Shown here piece by piece: positions 8,530 through 17,642 of a stretch of DNA of 64,000 bases. The notes beneath the pieces are model-generated. The model was not told the DNA's origin. It ran no database searches and saw only the letters and a list, made by a program, of their open reading frames with translations. The DNA lies in the NCBI RefSeq assembly GCF_007665395.1, contig NZ_VDND01000002.1, positions 248,001 through 312,000 on the forward strand, read 5' to 3'. The stretch's first letter is position 1. Each line of letters begins with the position of its first letter. The translations under genes were made by a program, and so were the position numbers. Source of the DNA: Pseudomonas oryzihabitans. GTDB taxonomy: Bacteria > Pseudomonadota > Gammaproteobacteria > Pseudomonadales > Pseudomonadaceae.

Positions 8530-9291
8530 TCAGGCGTCCGCCGGGCCCCGGCAGAGCAGGTAGGTATCCATGATCCAGCCATGCTCTTCGCGCGCGGCAC
8601 TGCGCACCCGGTGGATTTCCTCGGCCACGTCCAGCAGGCGCCCGGCGATGAGAATTTCATCCGCCGTGCCCACGTAGGCGCCCCAGTAGATGTACAGCTG
8701 CGGATCGTCCAGCTGGCGATAGGCTTCATGGGAGTCGAGCATCACCACCAGGCTGTCTAGGTGCTCGGGGAAGTGCTGCAGACGCCGCCCGGGAGTGATC
8801 TCCAGGGCCTGGCCGATGCGATTGAGCGGTACCCGATGGCGCGCGGCCAGGGCCTGGACGCTGGAGATGCCCGGGATCACCTCATAGTCGAAGTCCAGCC
8901 GGCCCTCGCGCCGGATCGCCGCCAGGATGCGCAGGGTGCTGTCGTACAGCGCCGGATCGCCCCAGACCAGGAAGGCGCCGCACTCGTCGTCCGCCAGCTC
9001 CTGCTCGATCATCTCCACCATCAGCGCCTGCTTGGCGGCGTTGAGGTCGTCCACCGCCTGGCGGTAGTCGCCCTCGCGACGGCGTTCGGGGATGGGCGCG
9101 GTGACGAAGCGGTAGTCCGCCTGGCGGACGTGGCGGGCGCAGATGGTTTCGCGCAGATGGATCAGGCTGTCCTTTTCCGCGCCCTTGTCGAACAGGAAGA
9201 AGGTACTGGCGCGATTCAGCGCCGCGATGGCCTGGAGGGTGAGGTAGTCGGGATCGCCGGCGCCGATGCCGATGACCAGCAGGGTTTTCAT
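8530..9291 (-). CDS. cobF: Precorrin-6A synthase (deacetylating)
   Basis: A 253-residue tetrapyrrole methylase that uses S-adenosylmethionine to methylate C-1 of precorrin-5 with loss of the acetyl group, a step of aerobic cobalamin synthesis. The N-terminus LLVIGIGAGDPDYLTLQA is the SAM-binding GxGxGD loop, followed by FFLFDKGAEKDSLIHLR, characteristic of CobF. AFLVWGDPALYDSTLRI and YEVIPGISSVQALA are family-wide substrate and SAM motifs. No other cob gene is in the window, so it stands apart from the main cluster. The 140 bp downstream (8390-8529) shows nothing recognisable. Confidence 0.92.
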   Translation of the reverse strand: MKTLLVIGIGAGDPDYLTLQAIAALNRASTFFLFDKGAEKDSLIHLRETICARHVRQADYRFVTAPIPERRREGDYRQAVDDLNAAKQALMVEMIEQELADDECGAFLVWGDPALYDSTLRILAAIRREGRLDFDYEVIPGISSVQALAARHRVPLNRIGQALEITPGRRLQHFPEHLDSLVVMLDSHEAYRQLDDPQLYIYWGAYVGTADEILIAGRLLDVAEEIHRVRSAAREEHGWIMDTYLLCRGPADA

Positions 9292-9430
9292 GACGTCGTC
9301 TCTGCGGTAGTCGTAGGCCCTAGTGTAACCAGGGATGTCCCTCCGGTAGAGAGATCTTGAATCCCTGTGTTAGCTTCAACCGGTTTGCCTGCAGCCAGGC
9401 AAGGACAGGATCGGCCGAGGAGGGCAGCGG

Positions 9431-10627
9431 GTGACGATGAAGGCGAGTTGGCGACGCATACCGCGGGGCGTCTGGGTTCTGGGTGGGGTGAGCATGTTCA
9501 TGGATATCTCCTCGGAGATGATCCACAGCCTGCTGCCGCTGTTCCTGGCCACCGGCCTCGGCCTAAGCGTGCTCTATATCGGCATCCTCGAAGGGGTGGC
9601 CGAAGCCACGGCGCTGATCACCAAGATCTTTTCCGGGGTGCTCAGCGACTACCTGGGCAAGCGCAAGGGCCTGGCGGTGCTGGGCTACGGCCTCGGCGCC
9701 CTGAGCAAGCCGCTGTTCGCCCTGGCCAGCGGCGCCGGCCTGGTGTTCGGCGCGCGCTTCATGGATCGCATCGGCAAGGGCATCCGTGGGGCGCCGCGCG
9801 ATGCCCTGGTGGCCGACGTCACGCCGCCGGAGATCCGCGGCGCCGCCTATGGCCTGCGCCAGTCGCTGGACACCTTCGGCGCCTTCCTCGGGCCGCTGTT
9901 GGCGGTAGGGCTGATGCTGCTCTGGGCCAACGATTTCCGCGCGGTGTTCTGGGTGGCGGTGATCCCGGCGTTCATTGCCGTGGCCCTGCTGTATTTCGGG
10001 CTGGACGAGCCCAAGGCGGCCATCGTCCAGGCGCGCACCAATCCACTCACTCGCAGCCAGCTGCGCAAGTTGCCGGTGGCCTTCTGGCAGGTGGCGCTGC
10101 TTGGCGGCGTCTTCACCATGGCGCGCTTCAGCGAGGCCTTCCTGGTGCTCAAGGCCGAACAGGTGGGCGTGCCCCTGGCGCTGGTGCCATTGGTGATGGT
10201 GGGCATGCAGCTGGTGTTCTCGCTGTCGGCCTATCCGCTGGGGGCGCTGTCCGACCGGGTCAGTCACCGCGCGCTGCTGGCCTGGGGATTGGTGCTGCTG
10301 ATCGTCGCCGATCTGGCCTTGGCGTTCAGCGGCGGCTGGACCGGCCTGGCCGTGGGCATCCTGCTCTGGGGGCTGCACATGGGCATGACCCAGGGCCTGC
10401 TCGCCGCCATGGTCGCCAGGACCGCACCAGCCGAGTTGCGCGGCACCGCCTTCGGCCTGTTCAACCTGGTCAGCGGCATCGCCCTGTTGCTGGCCAGCAG
10501 CATCGCCGGGGCGCTCTGGCACTTCCTCGGCTCCGCCGCCACCTTCCAGTTCGGGGCCCTGGCGGCGGCGTTGACCCTGCTGGTGCTGGCGGCTTGCCGC
10601 CGCAGCGTGGCACCGCTGGCCAGCTAG
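9431..10627 (+). CDS. MFS transporter
   Basis: A 398-residue major facilitator protein with about 12 hydrophobic helices. The loop 2-3 motif is seen as FSGVLSDYLGKRKGLAVLGY (about residues 69-88), and the symmetric loop between helices 8 and 9 as YPLGALSDRVSHRALL. The start is GTG at 9431, chosen because GGAGG lies about 8 bases before it; an ATG two codons on is possible. The substrate is unknown. The stop TAG overlaps the stop of the convergent uvrA-like gene in a shared CTAG at 10624-10627. The divergent 139-bp gap to cobF contains no evident riboswitch. Confidence 0.85.
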   Translation: MTMKASWRRIPRGVWVLGGVSMFMDISSEMIHSLLPLFLATGLGLSVLYIGILEGVAEATALITKIFSGVLSDYLGKRKGLAVLGYGLGALSKPLFALASGAGLVFGARFMDRIGKGIRGAPRDALVADVTPPEIRGAAYGLRQSLDTFGAFLGPLLAVGLMLLWANDFRAVFWVAVIPAFIAVALLYFGLDEPKAAIVQARTNPLTRSQLRKLPVAFWQVALLGGVFTMARFSEAFLVLKAEQVGVPLALVPLVMVGMQLVFSLSAYPLGALSDRVSHRALLAWGLVLLIVADLALAFSGGWTGLAVGILLWGLHMGMTQGLLAAMVARTAPAELRGTAFGLFNLVSGIALLLASSIAGALWHFLGSAATFQFGALAAALTLLVLAACRRSVAPLAS

Positions 10628-13236
10628 TCGAACAGGGGGCGCAGATAGGGCGCCGTAGGGCTGGCGGGATCGTCCGCCACCGCGCGGGGTGTGCCGCAGG
10701 CGACGATGCGGCCGCCCGCGTTGCCGGCGCCAGGACCGATGTCGATCAGCCAGTCGCTGCCGGCCACCACCTGCAGATTGTGCTCCACCAGCACCACGGT
10801 ATTGCCTTCCTCGACCAGGCCGTGCAGCTGGCGCATCAGCCGTTCCACGTCGGCCGGGTGCAGGCCGGTGGTGGGTTCGTCCAGCACATAGAGGGTGGTA
10901 CCGCGGCTGGTGCGTTGCAGTTCGGTGGCCAGCTTGATGCGCTGGGCCTCGCCGCCGGAGAGTTCGGTGGCCGGCTGACCGAGGCGCAGATAGCCCAGGC
11001 CGATATCGGCCAGTACCCGCAGCGCGCGCGCCACCGGGGCTTCCTCGGCGAAGAAGGCCAGGGCCTCGTCCACCGTCAGACCGAGCACCTCGGCGATGGT
11101 CTTGCCCTGCCAGCGCACCTCCAGGGTCTCGGGGTTGTAGCGGGCGCCCTGGCAGGTGGGGCAGGCGGCGTAGACACTGGGCATGAACAGCAGCTCGACG
11201 CTGACGAAGCCTTCGCCCTCGCAGGTCGGACAGCGGCCCTTGGCGACGTTGAAGGAGAAGCGCCCGGCATCGAATTCTCTTGCCTGGGCCTCGGGGGTGG
11301 CGGCGAACAACTTGCGCACCCCGTCGAACAGCCCGGTGTAGGTGGCCAGGTTGGAGCGCGGGGTGCGGCCGATGGGCTTCTGGTCCACCGGCACCAGCCG
11401 GCGGATGCCGCCAAGGCCGTCGACCACCTGGCCAGTGGTGGCGGGCAGGGCGTCGCCGTCCAGTTCCGGGGCTTCGTCACCGTCCTCGGCAGTGCCCTGG
11501 CCCAGCTCGGCGCCCACCAGTTCCAGCAGCGCCTGGCTGACCAGGCTGGACTTGCCCGAGCCGGAGACGCCGGTCACCGCGGTCAGGCAGCCCAGCGGAA
11601 AGGCGGCGTCCAGCCCCTGGAGGTTATTGCGGGTGACCCCGGCCAGGCGTAGCCAACCCTGGGGTTCGCGCGGTGGCCGGGTCTCGCGCTGAGGCGCGGC
11701 GAACAGATAGCGCGCCGTCACCGATTCCACGACGTCGGCCAGTCCATCTGGCGGACCGCTGTAGAGCACCCGGCCGCCGCCTTCACCGGCCGCGGGGCCG
11801 ACGTCCACCAGCCAGTCGGCGCGCTTCATGGTGGCGAGGTCGTGCTCCACCACGAACAGCGAGTTGCCCTGTGCCTTGAGGCCATCGAGGGCTTCCAGCA
11901 GCGACTCGCCATCGGCGGGGTGCAGACCGGCGGAGGGTTCGTCCAGCACATAGACCACGCCGAACAGCTGGGACACCAACTGGGTGGCCAGGCGCAGTCG
12001 TTGCAATTCGCCGGAGGAGAGGGTGGTGGTGCTGCGTTCCAGCGCCAGGTAGCCGAGGCCGAGGCGGGTGAGGGTCTGCAGTCGTTCCAGCAGTTCGCTG
12101 GCCATGCGCTGGGCGGCCAGGCGTTTCTCCGGCGAGAGATCGGGCGTGCGGCGTACGTCCGGCGCGCTGGCATGGTCGCTACCGCCGGCGGCCTTGCGCC
12201 GTGCGCGATCCTGCTTGCCGGCTTTGGCGTCCAGCACCTCGGCGTCCTTGGCTGCGTCGAAATCACCGGCAGCGACCCGGCGCAGCAGGACGGTCAGGTC
12301 GTCCAGCGGCAGCCGCGACAACTCGCCGATGTCCAGCCCGGCGAAGGTCACCGAGAGCGCCGCCCGGGTCAGCCGCTTGCCGTGGCACAGCGGGCAGGTC
12401 TGGCCGATCATGAAGCGCGCCGCGCGCTGCTTCATCTTGGCGCTCTGGGAGTTGGCGAAGGTGTGCAGCACATGGCGCCGCGCCCCGGTGTAGGTGCCCT
12501 GGTAGCTGGGCTCGGCCTTGCGCTTGAGCGCCGCGCGGGTCTGCTCGGGGGTGAGGCCGGCATAGACCGGGACGGTGGGCTGCTCCTCGGTGAAGAGGAT
12601 CCAGTCGCGTTGCTTTTGTGGCAGGTCGCGCCAGGGGATGTCGACGTCGTAGCCGAGGGTGACCAGGATGTCCCTCAGGTTCTGCCCGCCCCAGGCGGTG
12701 GGCCAGGCGGCGATGGCGCGCTGGCGGATGGTCAGCGACGGATCCGGCACCATGGAGGCCTCGGTCACCTCGTAGACCCGGCCCAGGCCATGGCACTCGG
12801 GGCAGGCGCCCTGGGGCGTGTTGGGCGAGAAGTCCTCGGCATAGAGCATCGGCTGGTCGGCCGGATAGCGGCCGGCGCGGGAATAGAGCATGCGCACCAG
12901 GCTGGACAGCCCGGTCACGCTGCCCATGGACGAGCGACTGCTCGGCTGGCCGCGTTGCTGTTGCAGAGCCACGGCGGGCGGCAGGCCCTCGATGGCTTCC
13001 ACCTGGGGCACCCCGACCTGGTCGATCAAGCGCCGGGCATAGGGCGCCACCGATTCGAAATAGCGGCGCTGGGCCTCGGCGTAGAGGGTGCCGAACGCCA
13101 GCGACGACTTGCCCGAGCCGGACACCCCGGTGAACACCACCAGGGCATCGCGGGGGATGTCAACGTCGACGTTCTTCAGATTGTGCTCGCGGGCACCGCG
13201 GACGGAGACGAAACCGGGACGGGGAGAGGAGGGCAT
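10624..13236 (-). CDS. Class II UvrA-like excinuclease ATPase
   Basis: An 870-residue ABC-type DNA-binding ATPase. Both halves have a Walker [12 protein letters not shown] and a signature ([15 protein letters not shown] and [15 protein letters not shown]). Zinc modules are [16 protein letters not shown] and CPTCEGEG...CPTCQGAR. Compared with UvrA1 (about 940 aa), the stretch after the first P-loop jumps from the [16 protein letters not shown] region almost directly to [14 protein letters not shown], so the UvrB-binding domain and the first CxxC are missing. This is the hallmark of class II UvrA, linked to tolerance of DNA-binding drugs rather than classical repair. I start at MPSSPRPGF; an 18-bp palindrome lies 17 bp before it. 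Confidence 0.88.
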   Translation of the reverse strand: MPSSPRPGFVSVRGAREHNLKNVDVDIPRDALVVFTGVSGSGKSSLAFGTLYAEAQRRYFESVAPYARRLIDQVGVPQVEAIEGLPPAVALQQQRGQPSSRSSMGSVTGLSSLVRMLYSRAGRYPADQPMLYAEDFSPNTPQGACPECHGLGRVYEVTEASMVPDPSLTIRQRAIAAWPTAWGGQNLRDILVTLGYDVDIPWRDLPQKQRDWILFTEEQPTVPVYAGLTPEQTRAALKRKAEPSYQGTYTGARRHVLHTFANSQSAKMKQRAARFMIGQTCPLCHGKRLTRAALSVTFAGLDIGELSRLPLDDLTVLLRRVAAGDFDAAKDAEVLDAKAGKQDRARRKAAGGSDHASAPDVRRTPDLSPEKRLAAQRMASELLERLQTLTRLGLGYLALERSTTTLSSGELQRLRLATQLVSQLFGVVYVLDEPSAGLHPADGESLLEALDGLKAQGNSLFVVEHDLATMKRADWLVDVGPAAGEGGGRVLYSGPPDGLADVVESVTARYLFAAPQRETRPPREPQGWLRLAGVTRNNLQGLDAAFPLGCLTAVTGVSGSGKSSLVSQALLELVGAELGQGTAEDGDEAPELDGDALPATTGQVVDGLGGIRRLVPVDQKPIGRTPRSNLATYTGLFDGVRKLFAATPEAQAREFDAGRFSFNVAKGRCPTCEGEGFVSVELLFMPSVYAACPTCQGARYNPETLEVRWQGKTIAEVLGLTVDEALAFFAEEAPVARALRVLADIGLGYLRLGQPATELSGGEAQRIKLATELQRTSRGTTLYVLDEPTTGLHPADVERLMRQLHGLVEEGNTVVLVEHNLQVVAGSDWLIDIGPGAGNAGGRIVACGTPRAVADDPASPTAPYLRPLFD

Positions 13237-13252
13237 GGGCAGCGGGAACCTT

Positions 13253-13270
13253 GTCTGGACGCGTCCAGAC
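13253..13270. promoter_or_regulatory. 18-bp perfect palindrome before the uvrA-like start
   Basis: GTCTGGACGCGTCCAGAC is a perfect palindrome ending 17 bases upstream of the uvrA-like ATG (minus strand). Its place fits a repressor operator over the transcription start or leader. It does not look like the LexA consensus CTGT-N8-ACAG. The cognate regulator is unknown. Confidence 0.5.
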
Positions 13271-13305
13271 TCCGACCGCGGCAGGCGGCAAAGGGTCGCT
13301 CGGCA

Positions 13306-13340
13306 GCCCGGGTGGCAGGACGTGACGCCGCCACCCGGGC
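13306..13340 (-). terminator. Hairpin downstream of the TonB receptor
   Basis: GCCCGGGTGGC (13306-13316) and GCCACCCGGGC (13330-13340) form an 11-bp perfect stem with a 13-base loop just after the receptor stop codon. No T run follows. Confidence 0.5.
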
Positions 13341-13346
13341 CCGCGC

Positions 13347-15743
13347 TCAGAAGTTGTAGCTGATCGACAGCGTCGCATTGCGCGGCGCGCCGTAGTTGCC
13401 GCTGGTGGCGTTGTTGTACAGCGACAGCAGGTATTTGCGGTCGGTGAGGTTGTTGAGGTTGAGCTGGGTAGTCCAGTGCTCGTCGAAGTCGTAGCTGCCC
13501 AGCAGGTCCACCAGCGCATAGGCGTTCTGGCGAATGCGGCTGTTGTCGTCGTTCTCGATGCCGCTCTGCCACCTCAGGCGTGCGCCGACCTTGGCCTGGG
13601 GCAGGCCCGGCAGGCGATAGGTCGCCAGGCCACGAAGACTGTGGCTGGGCACGAACTTGCGCGCTCGTTCGCCGTCCGCGTCATCGATGCGGACATAGGT
13701 GTAGCCGGCCAGCAGTTCCAGGCCGGGCAGCGCCTCGCCGGAGGCCTGCAGCTCCAGGCCGTGGCTCTGGTAGTCGGTGGTGTCGTAGAGGTAGCGCGAA
13801 CCGGCGAGCACCGCGGTGGCGGCGACGTTGTGCTGCTCGGTCTTGAACACCGCGGCGGTCAGGCTCAGGCGGTCGTCGAACAGGCCGCCCTTGATCCCCG
13901 CTTCCAGGCTCTTGCCTTCCAGCGGATCGAGCAGCCGACCGTCCAGGCCGAAGTTGTATTGCGGGCTGAAGATCCGGGTCCAGCTGGCATAGAGGCTCCA
14001 TTGCTCGCTCAGGTCATAGACCAGCCCGGTATAGGGCGTGACCTCGCCATGGACGCGGGTGTAGTAGTCGGCGCCGTAGCTCGCACCGCTGGCATCGGCG
14101 CTGAGCAGCCGCGCGCCGACGATCCAGTGCAGGTCATCGACCAGGCTGAAGCGCGCCCCGGCGAACAGACTCTTCTGGCGATCGATGAAGTTCTGGGTAT
14201 GGCCGACGTCGTCGGTATATTCCAGTTCTGGCTCGGGAACGCCAGCGAGGGCGCCCGAGAGCGTCGTGGGGTAGTAGCCCGATTCGTCGAGGATCTTTTC
14301 CCGCAGCTTCTGGTGGGTCCGGCCATAGCTGGCGCCCAGGGTGAGCTCGTGCTCGCGGCCGAATAGCGCGAAGGGGCCGGACAGTTTGGCTTCGCCGAGC
14401 AGCTGGTGGGCCTTGCTGGCGGAATGGTCGCCGAAGGCGGTGGCCTCGTCGCCACTGACGCCGAAGATATAGAACATGTTGGCGTTCTGCCGCTCGGTGA
14501 CGCCCGTGGCGGTGAGGGTGCCGCGCCAGCCGTTGCCGAAGTCATGGGTGAATTCACCGAAGAGACGCTGGGTGTCCAGGTTCCAGTAGGTCCAGTCCTG
14601 ACCGACGCTGGCGCTGCGACTGTGGTAGTGGAGGGGATTGCCGTCGACATCCGCCAGCGGCAGGTTGCCCCAGGAGCTGCCGTTGGCATCGCTGTTGTGC
14701 TGGGAGAAGCCCAGGGTGAGGGTGTCGGCCTCGCTGAGGTCGAAGGCCACCAGGCCGGCGGCGACGTTCTTCTCATGGCTGTAGCGATCCAGCCAGGAGT
14801 TGCCCTTGTCGTGGGCGTAGATGAAGCGACCGCGGACGTTGCCGGTCTCGGTCAGGGGCCCGGAGACATCGGCATCCACCCGGCGGCTGTCCCAGGAGCC
14901 GACGCTGACGCCGAGCCTGGCCTGGGCATCGGCGGTCGGCCGCTTGCGGACGAAGTTGACCGTCGCCGAGGGATTGCCGGTGCCGCTCATCAGGCCGTTG
15001 GCCCCGTGCAGGACATCGACCTGCTCGTATTCCGCCAGGTCCTGGTCGCCCACCAGGGTGGTGCTGACGAAGGGCATGCCCATGCCGTCGTATTGGAAGG
15101 TGTTGATGTCGAAGCCGCGCGAGGTGAACTGGGTGCGATCCGTCTCGGTCTGCTCGACGGTCACCGAAGGGGCGGCGCGCAGGGCTTCCTTGATGCTCTG
15201 CAGGCGGAAATCCTCGACCTGGTCGCGGGTCAGGGTAGTGATCGCCTGGGGCGTCTGGCGATCGGTCAGGCCCAGGCGGGTGGTGCTGGCGCTGACCGGA
15301 CGCTGATAGCCGGCATCGGCACCGCCACCCTCGGCGCTGGCCTGGATGGTGGTTTCGGGCATCGCCAGCGCGGCATCGGTGCTGCCGCCCTCCAGGGCGT
15401 AGATGCCGGCGCCTCTTTCGCTCCAGCGATAGCCTGTGCCGCGCAGCAGACGCTCGAAGCCCTGGTCGAGGGTGAAACGGCCCTGCAGGCCCGGGCTGGG
15501 GCGTCCGGTCAGGGGCGACGGATCGAACACCAGCTGGACCCCGGCCGTGGCGGCGAACCGCGCCAGGACCTCGTTCAACGGGCCGGCGGGGATCCGGTAG
15601 TCCCGGGCCTCGCTGGCGGCCATGGCCGCCGCCGGCAGCAGGGTCAGTCCGGCGCCGGTCAAGAGCCCGCCTTGCAGGGCGACGGCCAGGATCAGCGGGG
15701 TGAAGCGTCGGGAGCCGGGCTGCGGCCGGGTGGTCTTTGCCAT
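13347..15743 (-). CDS. TonB-dependent siderophore receptor with signalling domain
   Basis: A 798-residue outer-membrane receptor. A signal peptide ends near [10 protein letters not shown]. The STN signalling domain follows ([20 protein letters not shown] to about residue 120), then the plug ([15 protein letters not shown], with [17 protein letters not shown]), and a C-terminal 22-strand barrel ending in the typical aromatic residue (SISYNF). The STN domain means it senses its own substrate and signals through FecR to the FecI-type sigma factor encoded just upstream. I start at [10 protein letters not shown]; a 30-codon longer frame begins at 15833 but lacks a signal-peptide-like start. The siderophore is unknown; a ferric hydroxamate or mixed type is plausible. 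Confidence 0.92.
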   Translation of the reverse strand: MAKTTRPQPGSRRFTPLILAVALQGGLLTGAGLTLLPAAAMAASEARDYRIPAGPLNEVLARFAATAGVQLVFDPSPLTGRPSPGLQGRFTLDQGFERLLRGTGYRWSERGAGIYALEGGSTDAALAMPETTIQASAEGGGADAGYQRPVSASTTRLGLTDRQTPQAITTLTRDQVEDFRLQSIKEALRAAPSVTVEQTETDRTQFTSRGFDINTFQYDGMGMPFVSTTLVGDQDLAEYEQVDVLHGANGLMSGTGNPSATVNFVRKRPTADAQARLGVSVGSWDSRRVDADVSGPLTETGNVRGRFIYAHDKGNSWLDRYSHEKNVAAGLVAFDLSEADTLTLGFSQHNSDANGSSWGNLPLADVDGNPLHYHSRSASVGQDWTYWNLDTQRLFGEFTHDFGNGWRGTLTATGVTERQNANMFYIFGVSGDEATAFGDHSASKAHQLLGEAKLSGPFALFGREHELTLGASYGRTHQKLREKILDESGYYPTTLSGALAGVPEPELEYTDDVGHTQNFIDRQKSLFAGARFSLVDDLHWIVGARLLSADASGASYGADYYTRVHGEVTPYTGLVYDLSEQWSLYASWTRIFSPQYNFGLDGRLLDPLEGKSLEAGIKGGLFDDRLSLTAAVFKTEQHNVAATAVLAGSRYLYDTTDYQSHGLELQASGEALPGLELLAGYTYVRIDDADGERARKFVPSHSLRGLATYRLPGLPQAKVGARLRWQSGIENDDNSRIRQNAYALVDLLGSYDFDEHWTTQLNLNNLTDRKYLLSLYNNATSGNYGAPRNATLSISYNF

Positions 15744-15875
15744 GTCGTGTTGCCGTCCTCTAGCGCGCCTCGGGCGCGAGTTGCCACCGCTCCCCATGAG
15801 GGTGTCTCCCGCTATCCCGGACGAGCGCGGCAAAGTGCTCAGGGCGTACGAACTTTTTTTCCCGCCACCCAGGGC

Positions 15876-16838
15876 TCAGGGCGCGGCGACCGAAATCCAC
15901 CAGCGCGTGCGGCGGGTGACGCGGATCGGCAGGGTGCGCTCCAGGGCCAGCAACGCCTGGTCCGTGTCGTCCAGTGCCAGCGCGCCTGACACCCGTACTC
16001 CGGCCACGGCCGGGTCGCAGCGCAGCAGGCCGGGGCGATAGCGGCCGAGCTCGGCCAGCACCTCGGCCAACGGCCGGTCGTGGACCACCAGCATGCCGCG
16101 CGTCCAGAGGCTGGCGTCTTCGTCCACCGAGGCGATGCGCTGTACGCCGTGCCGGTCGAACCAGGCCTGCTGCCCGGCCGCCAGGCGCACCGCTGCGCCC
16201 TGCTGTGGACGCAACTCCACGGTGTGGGCGAATACCGCTACCCGACAGAGAGCGTCCTCCTGGCGCACGCTGAAGCGGGTGCCCAGGGCCTCCACCTCGC
16301 CCTGCGCCGTGTCGATTACGAAGGGCCGGCGGGGGGCGACAGGATCGGCATGGGTGGTCACCAGCACCTCTCCGCAGCGCAGCCGCAGACGGCGTAGGCG
16401 CTCGCCGAACTGCACCTCCAGGGCGGTCGCCGTGTTCAATACCACCTGGCTACCGTCGGCGAGTACCAGGGTGCGGCGCTCCCCCGTGGCGGTGGCCACC
16501 TCGGCACCCCCCGCGTCCAGTGGCAGGTTGTGCCTGGCCAGCCAGCCGGCCGGGACGCCGACCAGCAGGGCGGTCAGCAGCCTCAAGGTTCGCCGGCGGC
16601 TGAGGGTCCGCTCTCCCGCCAGACGCACCGTCTGCTGGCCAAGGGCGGCGGGTACGCTGGCGAAGGTACCCATGACCCGCTCGGCGCGTGCCCAGGCGGC
16701 GCGATGCGCCTCGCTTTGCGCCCGCCAGCGCTCGAAGGCCTGGCGTTGCCCCTCGTCCGCCTCGTCGAATCTCAGCACGAGCAACCACTCGGCCGCTTCT
16801 TCGAGCAGGCGCGGCGTGGGGGCGGACGGCTCGCTCAT
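15876..16838 (-). CDS. FecR-family sigma factor regulator
   Basis: A 320-residue inner-membrane signal transducer. The N-terminal DUF4880 segment EAAEWLLVLRFDEADEGQRQ (about residues 10-30) binds the sigma factor. One membrane segment lies near LRLLTALLVGVPAGWLA (about 85-101), and the periplasmic FecR domain contains the ATGERRTLVLADGSQVVLNT motif (about 117-136). It receives the signal from the receptor STN domain and controls the FecI-type partner. The ATG overlaps the sigma-factor stop by four bases (ATGA), indicating coupled translation. The 132 bp to the receptor gene has a purine run (minus-strand GGAAAAAAAG at 15852-15861) that could be the -35 of an ECF promoter. Confidence 0.9.
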   Translation of the reverse strand: MSEPSAPTPRLLEEAAEWLLVLRFDEADEGQRQAFERWRAQSEAHRAAWARAERVMGTFASVPAALGQQTVRLAGERTLSRRRTLRLLTALLVGVPAGWLARHNLPLDAGGAEVATATGERRTLVLADGSQVVLNTATALEVQFGERLRRLRLRCGEVLVTTHADPVAPRRPFVIDTAQGEVEALGTRFSVRQEDALCRVAVFAHTVELRPQQGAAVRLAAGQQAWFDRHGVQRIASVDEDASLWTRGMLVVHDRPLAEVLAELGRYRPGLLRCDPAVAGVRVSGALALDDTDQALLALERTLPIRVTRRTRWWISVAAP

Positions 16839-17350
16839 GCTTCGCTCGCCGCCAGGCAGGCGACCAGCGCGCGCTGGATGTGGCGGCGGACGGTGATCAC
16901 CGCCAGGTCCAGCCGGGTGGCGATCTCGGCCAGCGTCAGCTGCTGGAATTGCGCCAGCAGGAAGGCTTCCCGCACCGGGGTGGGCAGGCCATCGAGCATC
17001 CGCTCGATCCGCAGCAGGGCATCAATGATCAGCCATTGGGTTTCCGGCGAGGGCACCTGGGCTTCGGGCAGATGGGCGATGGTTTCGCGGTAGGCGCGCT
17101 CCACCTCCTGGCGCCGCCAGAGGTCGATGACCAACCCCTTGGCCACCTGCACCAGATAACGCCGTGCGTCCTCGCGCACCGGCAGGCGACCGGAGGCGAG
17201 GATGCGCAGATAGGTGTCCTGGGCGATGTCCGCGGCATCCGGCGCGTTGCCCAGGCGACCGCGCAGCCACCCGGCGAGCCAGCCATGGTGATCGCGATAG
17301 AGTCGCTCCAGAGGGACGGTCGGCGAGCCGGAGGTCAGGGCAGGGGGCAT
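16835..17350 (-). CDS. FecI-type ECF sigma factor
   Basis: A 171-residue ECF sigma factor. Region 2 is LERLYRDHHGWLAGWLRGRL and ADIAQDTYLRIL, and region 4 is PTPVREAFLLAQFQQLTLAE with the HTH ending VRRHIQRALVAC. It should direct transcription of the adjacent TonB receptor gene when its siderophore is present. I chose the ATG at 17350 because AAGGA lies 6 bases upstream on the minus strand; a GTG 18 bases earlier lacks this. The likely Fur box at 17381-17401 suggests iron repression. Confidence 0.9.
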   Translation of the reverse strand: MPPALTSGSPTVPLERLYRDHHGWLAGWLRGRLGNAPDAADIAQDTYLRILASGRLPVREDARRYLVQVAKGLVIDLWRRQEVERAYRETIAHLPEAQVPSPETQWLIIDALLRIERMLDGLPTPVREAFLLAQFQQLTLAEIATRLDLAVITVRRHIQRALVACLAASEA

Positions 17351-17380
17351 GGGGAATCCTTGGCGCACACGCCGGGCTTC

Positions 17381-17401
17381 AAATGATAAAGCGTCTCATT
17401 T
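17381..17401. promoter_or_regulatory. Possible Fur box upstream of fecI-type gene
   Basis: An AT-rich segment with the inverted repeat AAATGA...TCATTT contains AATGATAA, the core of the Fur consensus, and lies 31 bases before the sigma-factor ATG. The region 17402-17642 has a GCACCCGG/CCGGGTGC hairpin (17468-17500), possibly ending other transcription, but no gene I can support. Confidence 0.55.
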
Positions 17402-17642
17402 TAGTTAATCGTCAGAGGTCGCACAATGCGCGACGGCGAGGAATCGCCATTCCAGACGAGCAGGACGGCACCCGGACACACAGGCTGCCTGGCCGGGTGC
17501 ATCGGTATCGATCCGTGGTGGTCGTCTGGAGCGAAGGGAGGGGGGCTATTGCCAGGTGACGCGCGGGGTCAGGCGCATCTGCCAGGAGCAGGGCATGACC
17601 TCGGAGCGCTGGCAGGTCCGGGAGATGGGTTTGGAGTAGAGG

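Noticed and set aside
9292..9430. Cobalamin riboswitch between cobF and the MFS gene
   Set aside because: I could not see the B12-box or the needed length and structure in this 139-bp gap.
9367..11652. 761-codon plus-strand frame across the MFS and uvrA-like genes
   Set aside because: It runs out of frame through one real gene and antisense to another, with Arg/Gly/Ala-rich translation.
13253..13270. LexA box reading of the palindrome before the uvrA-like gene
   Set aside because: It lacks the CTGT-N8-ACAG spacing; the palindrome is kept only as an operator of unknown regulator.
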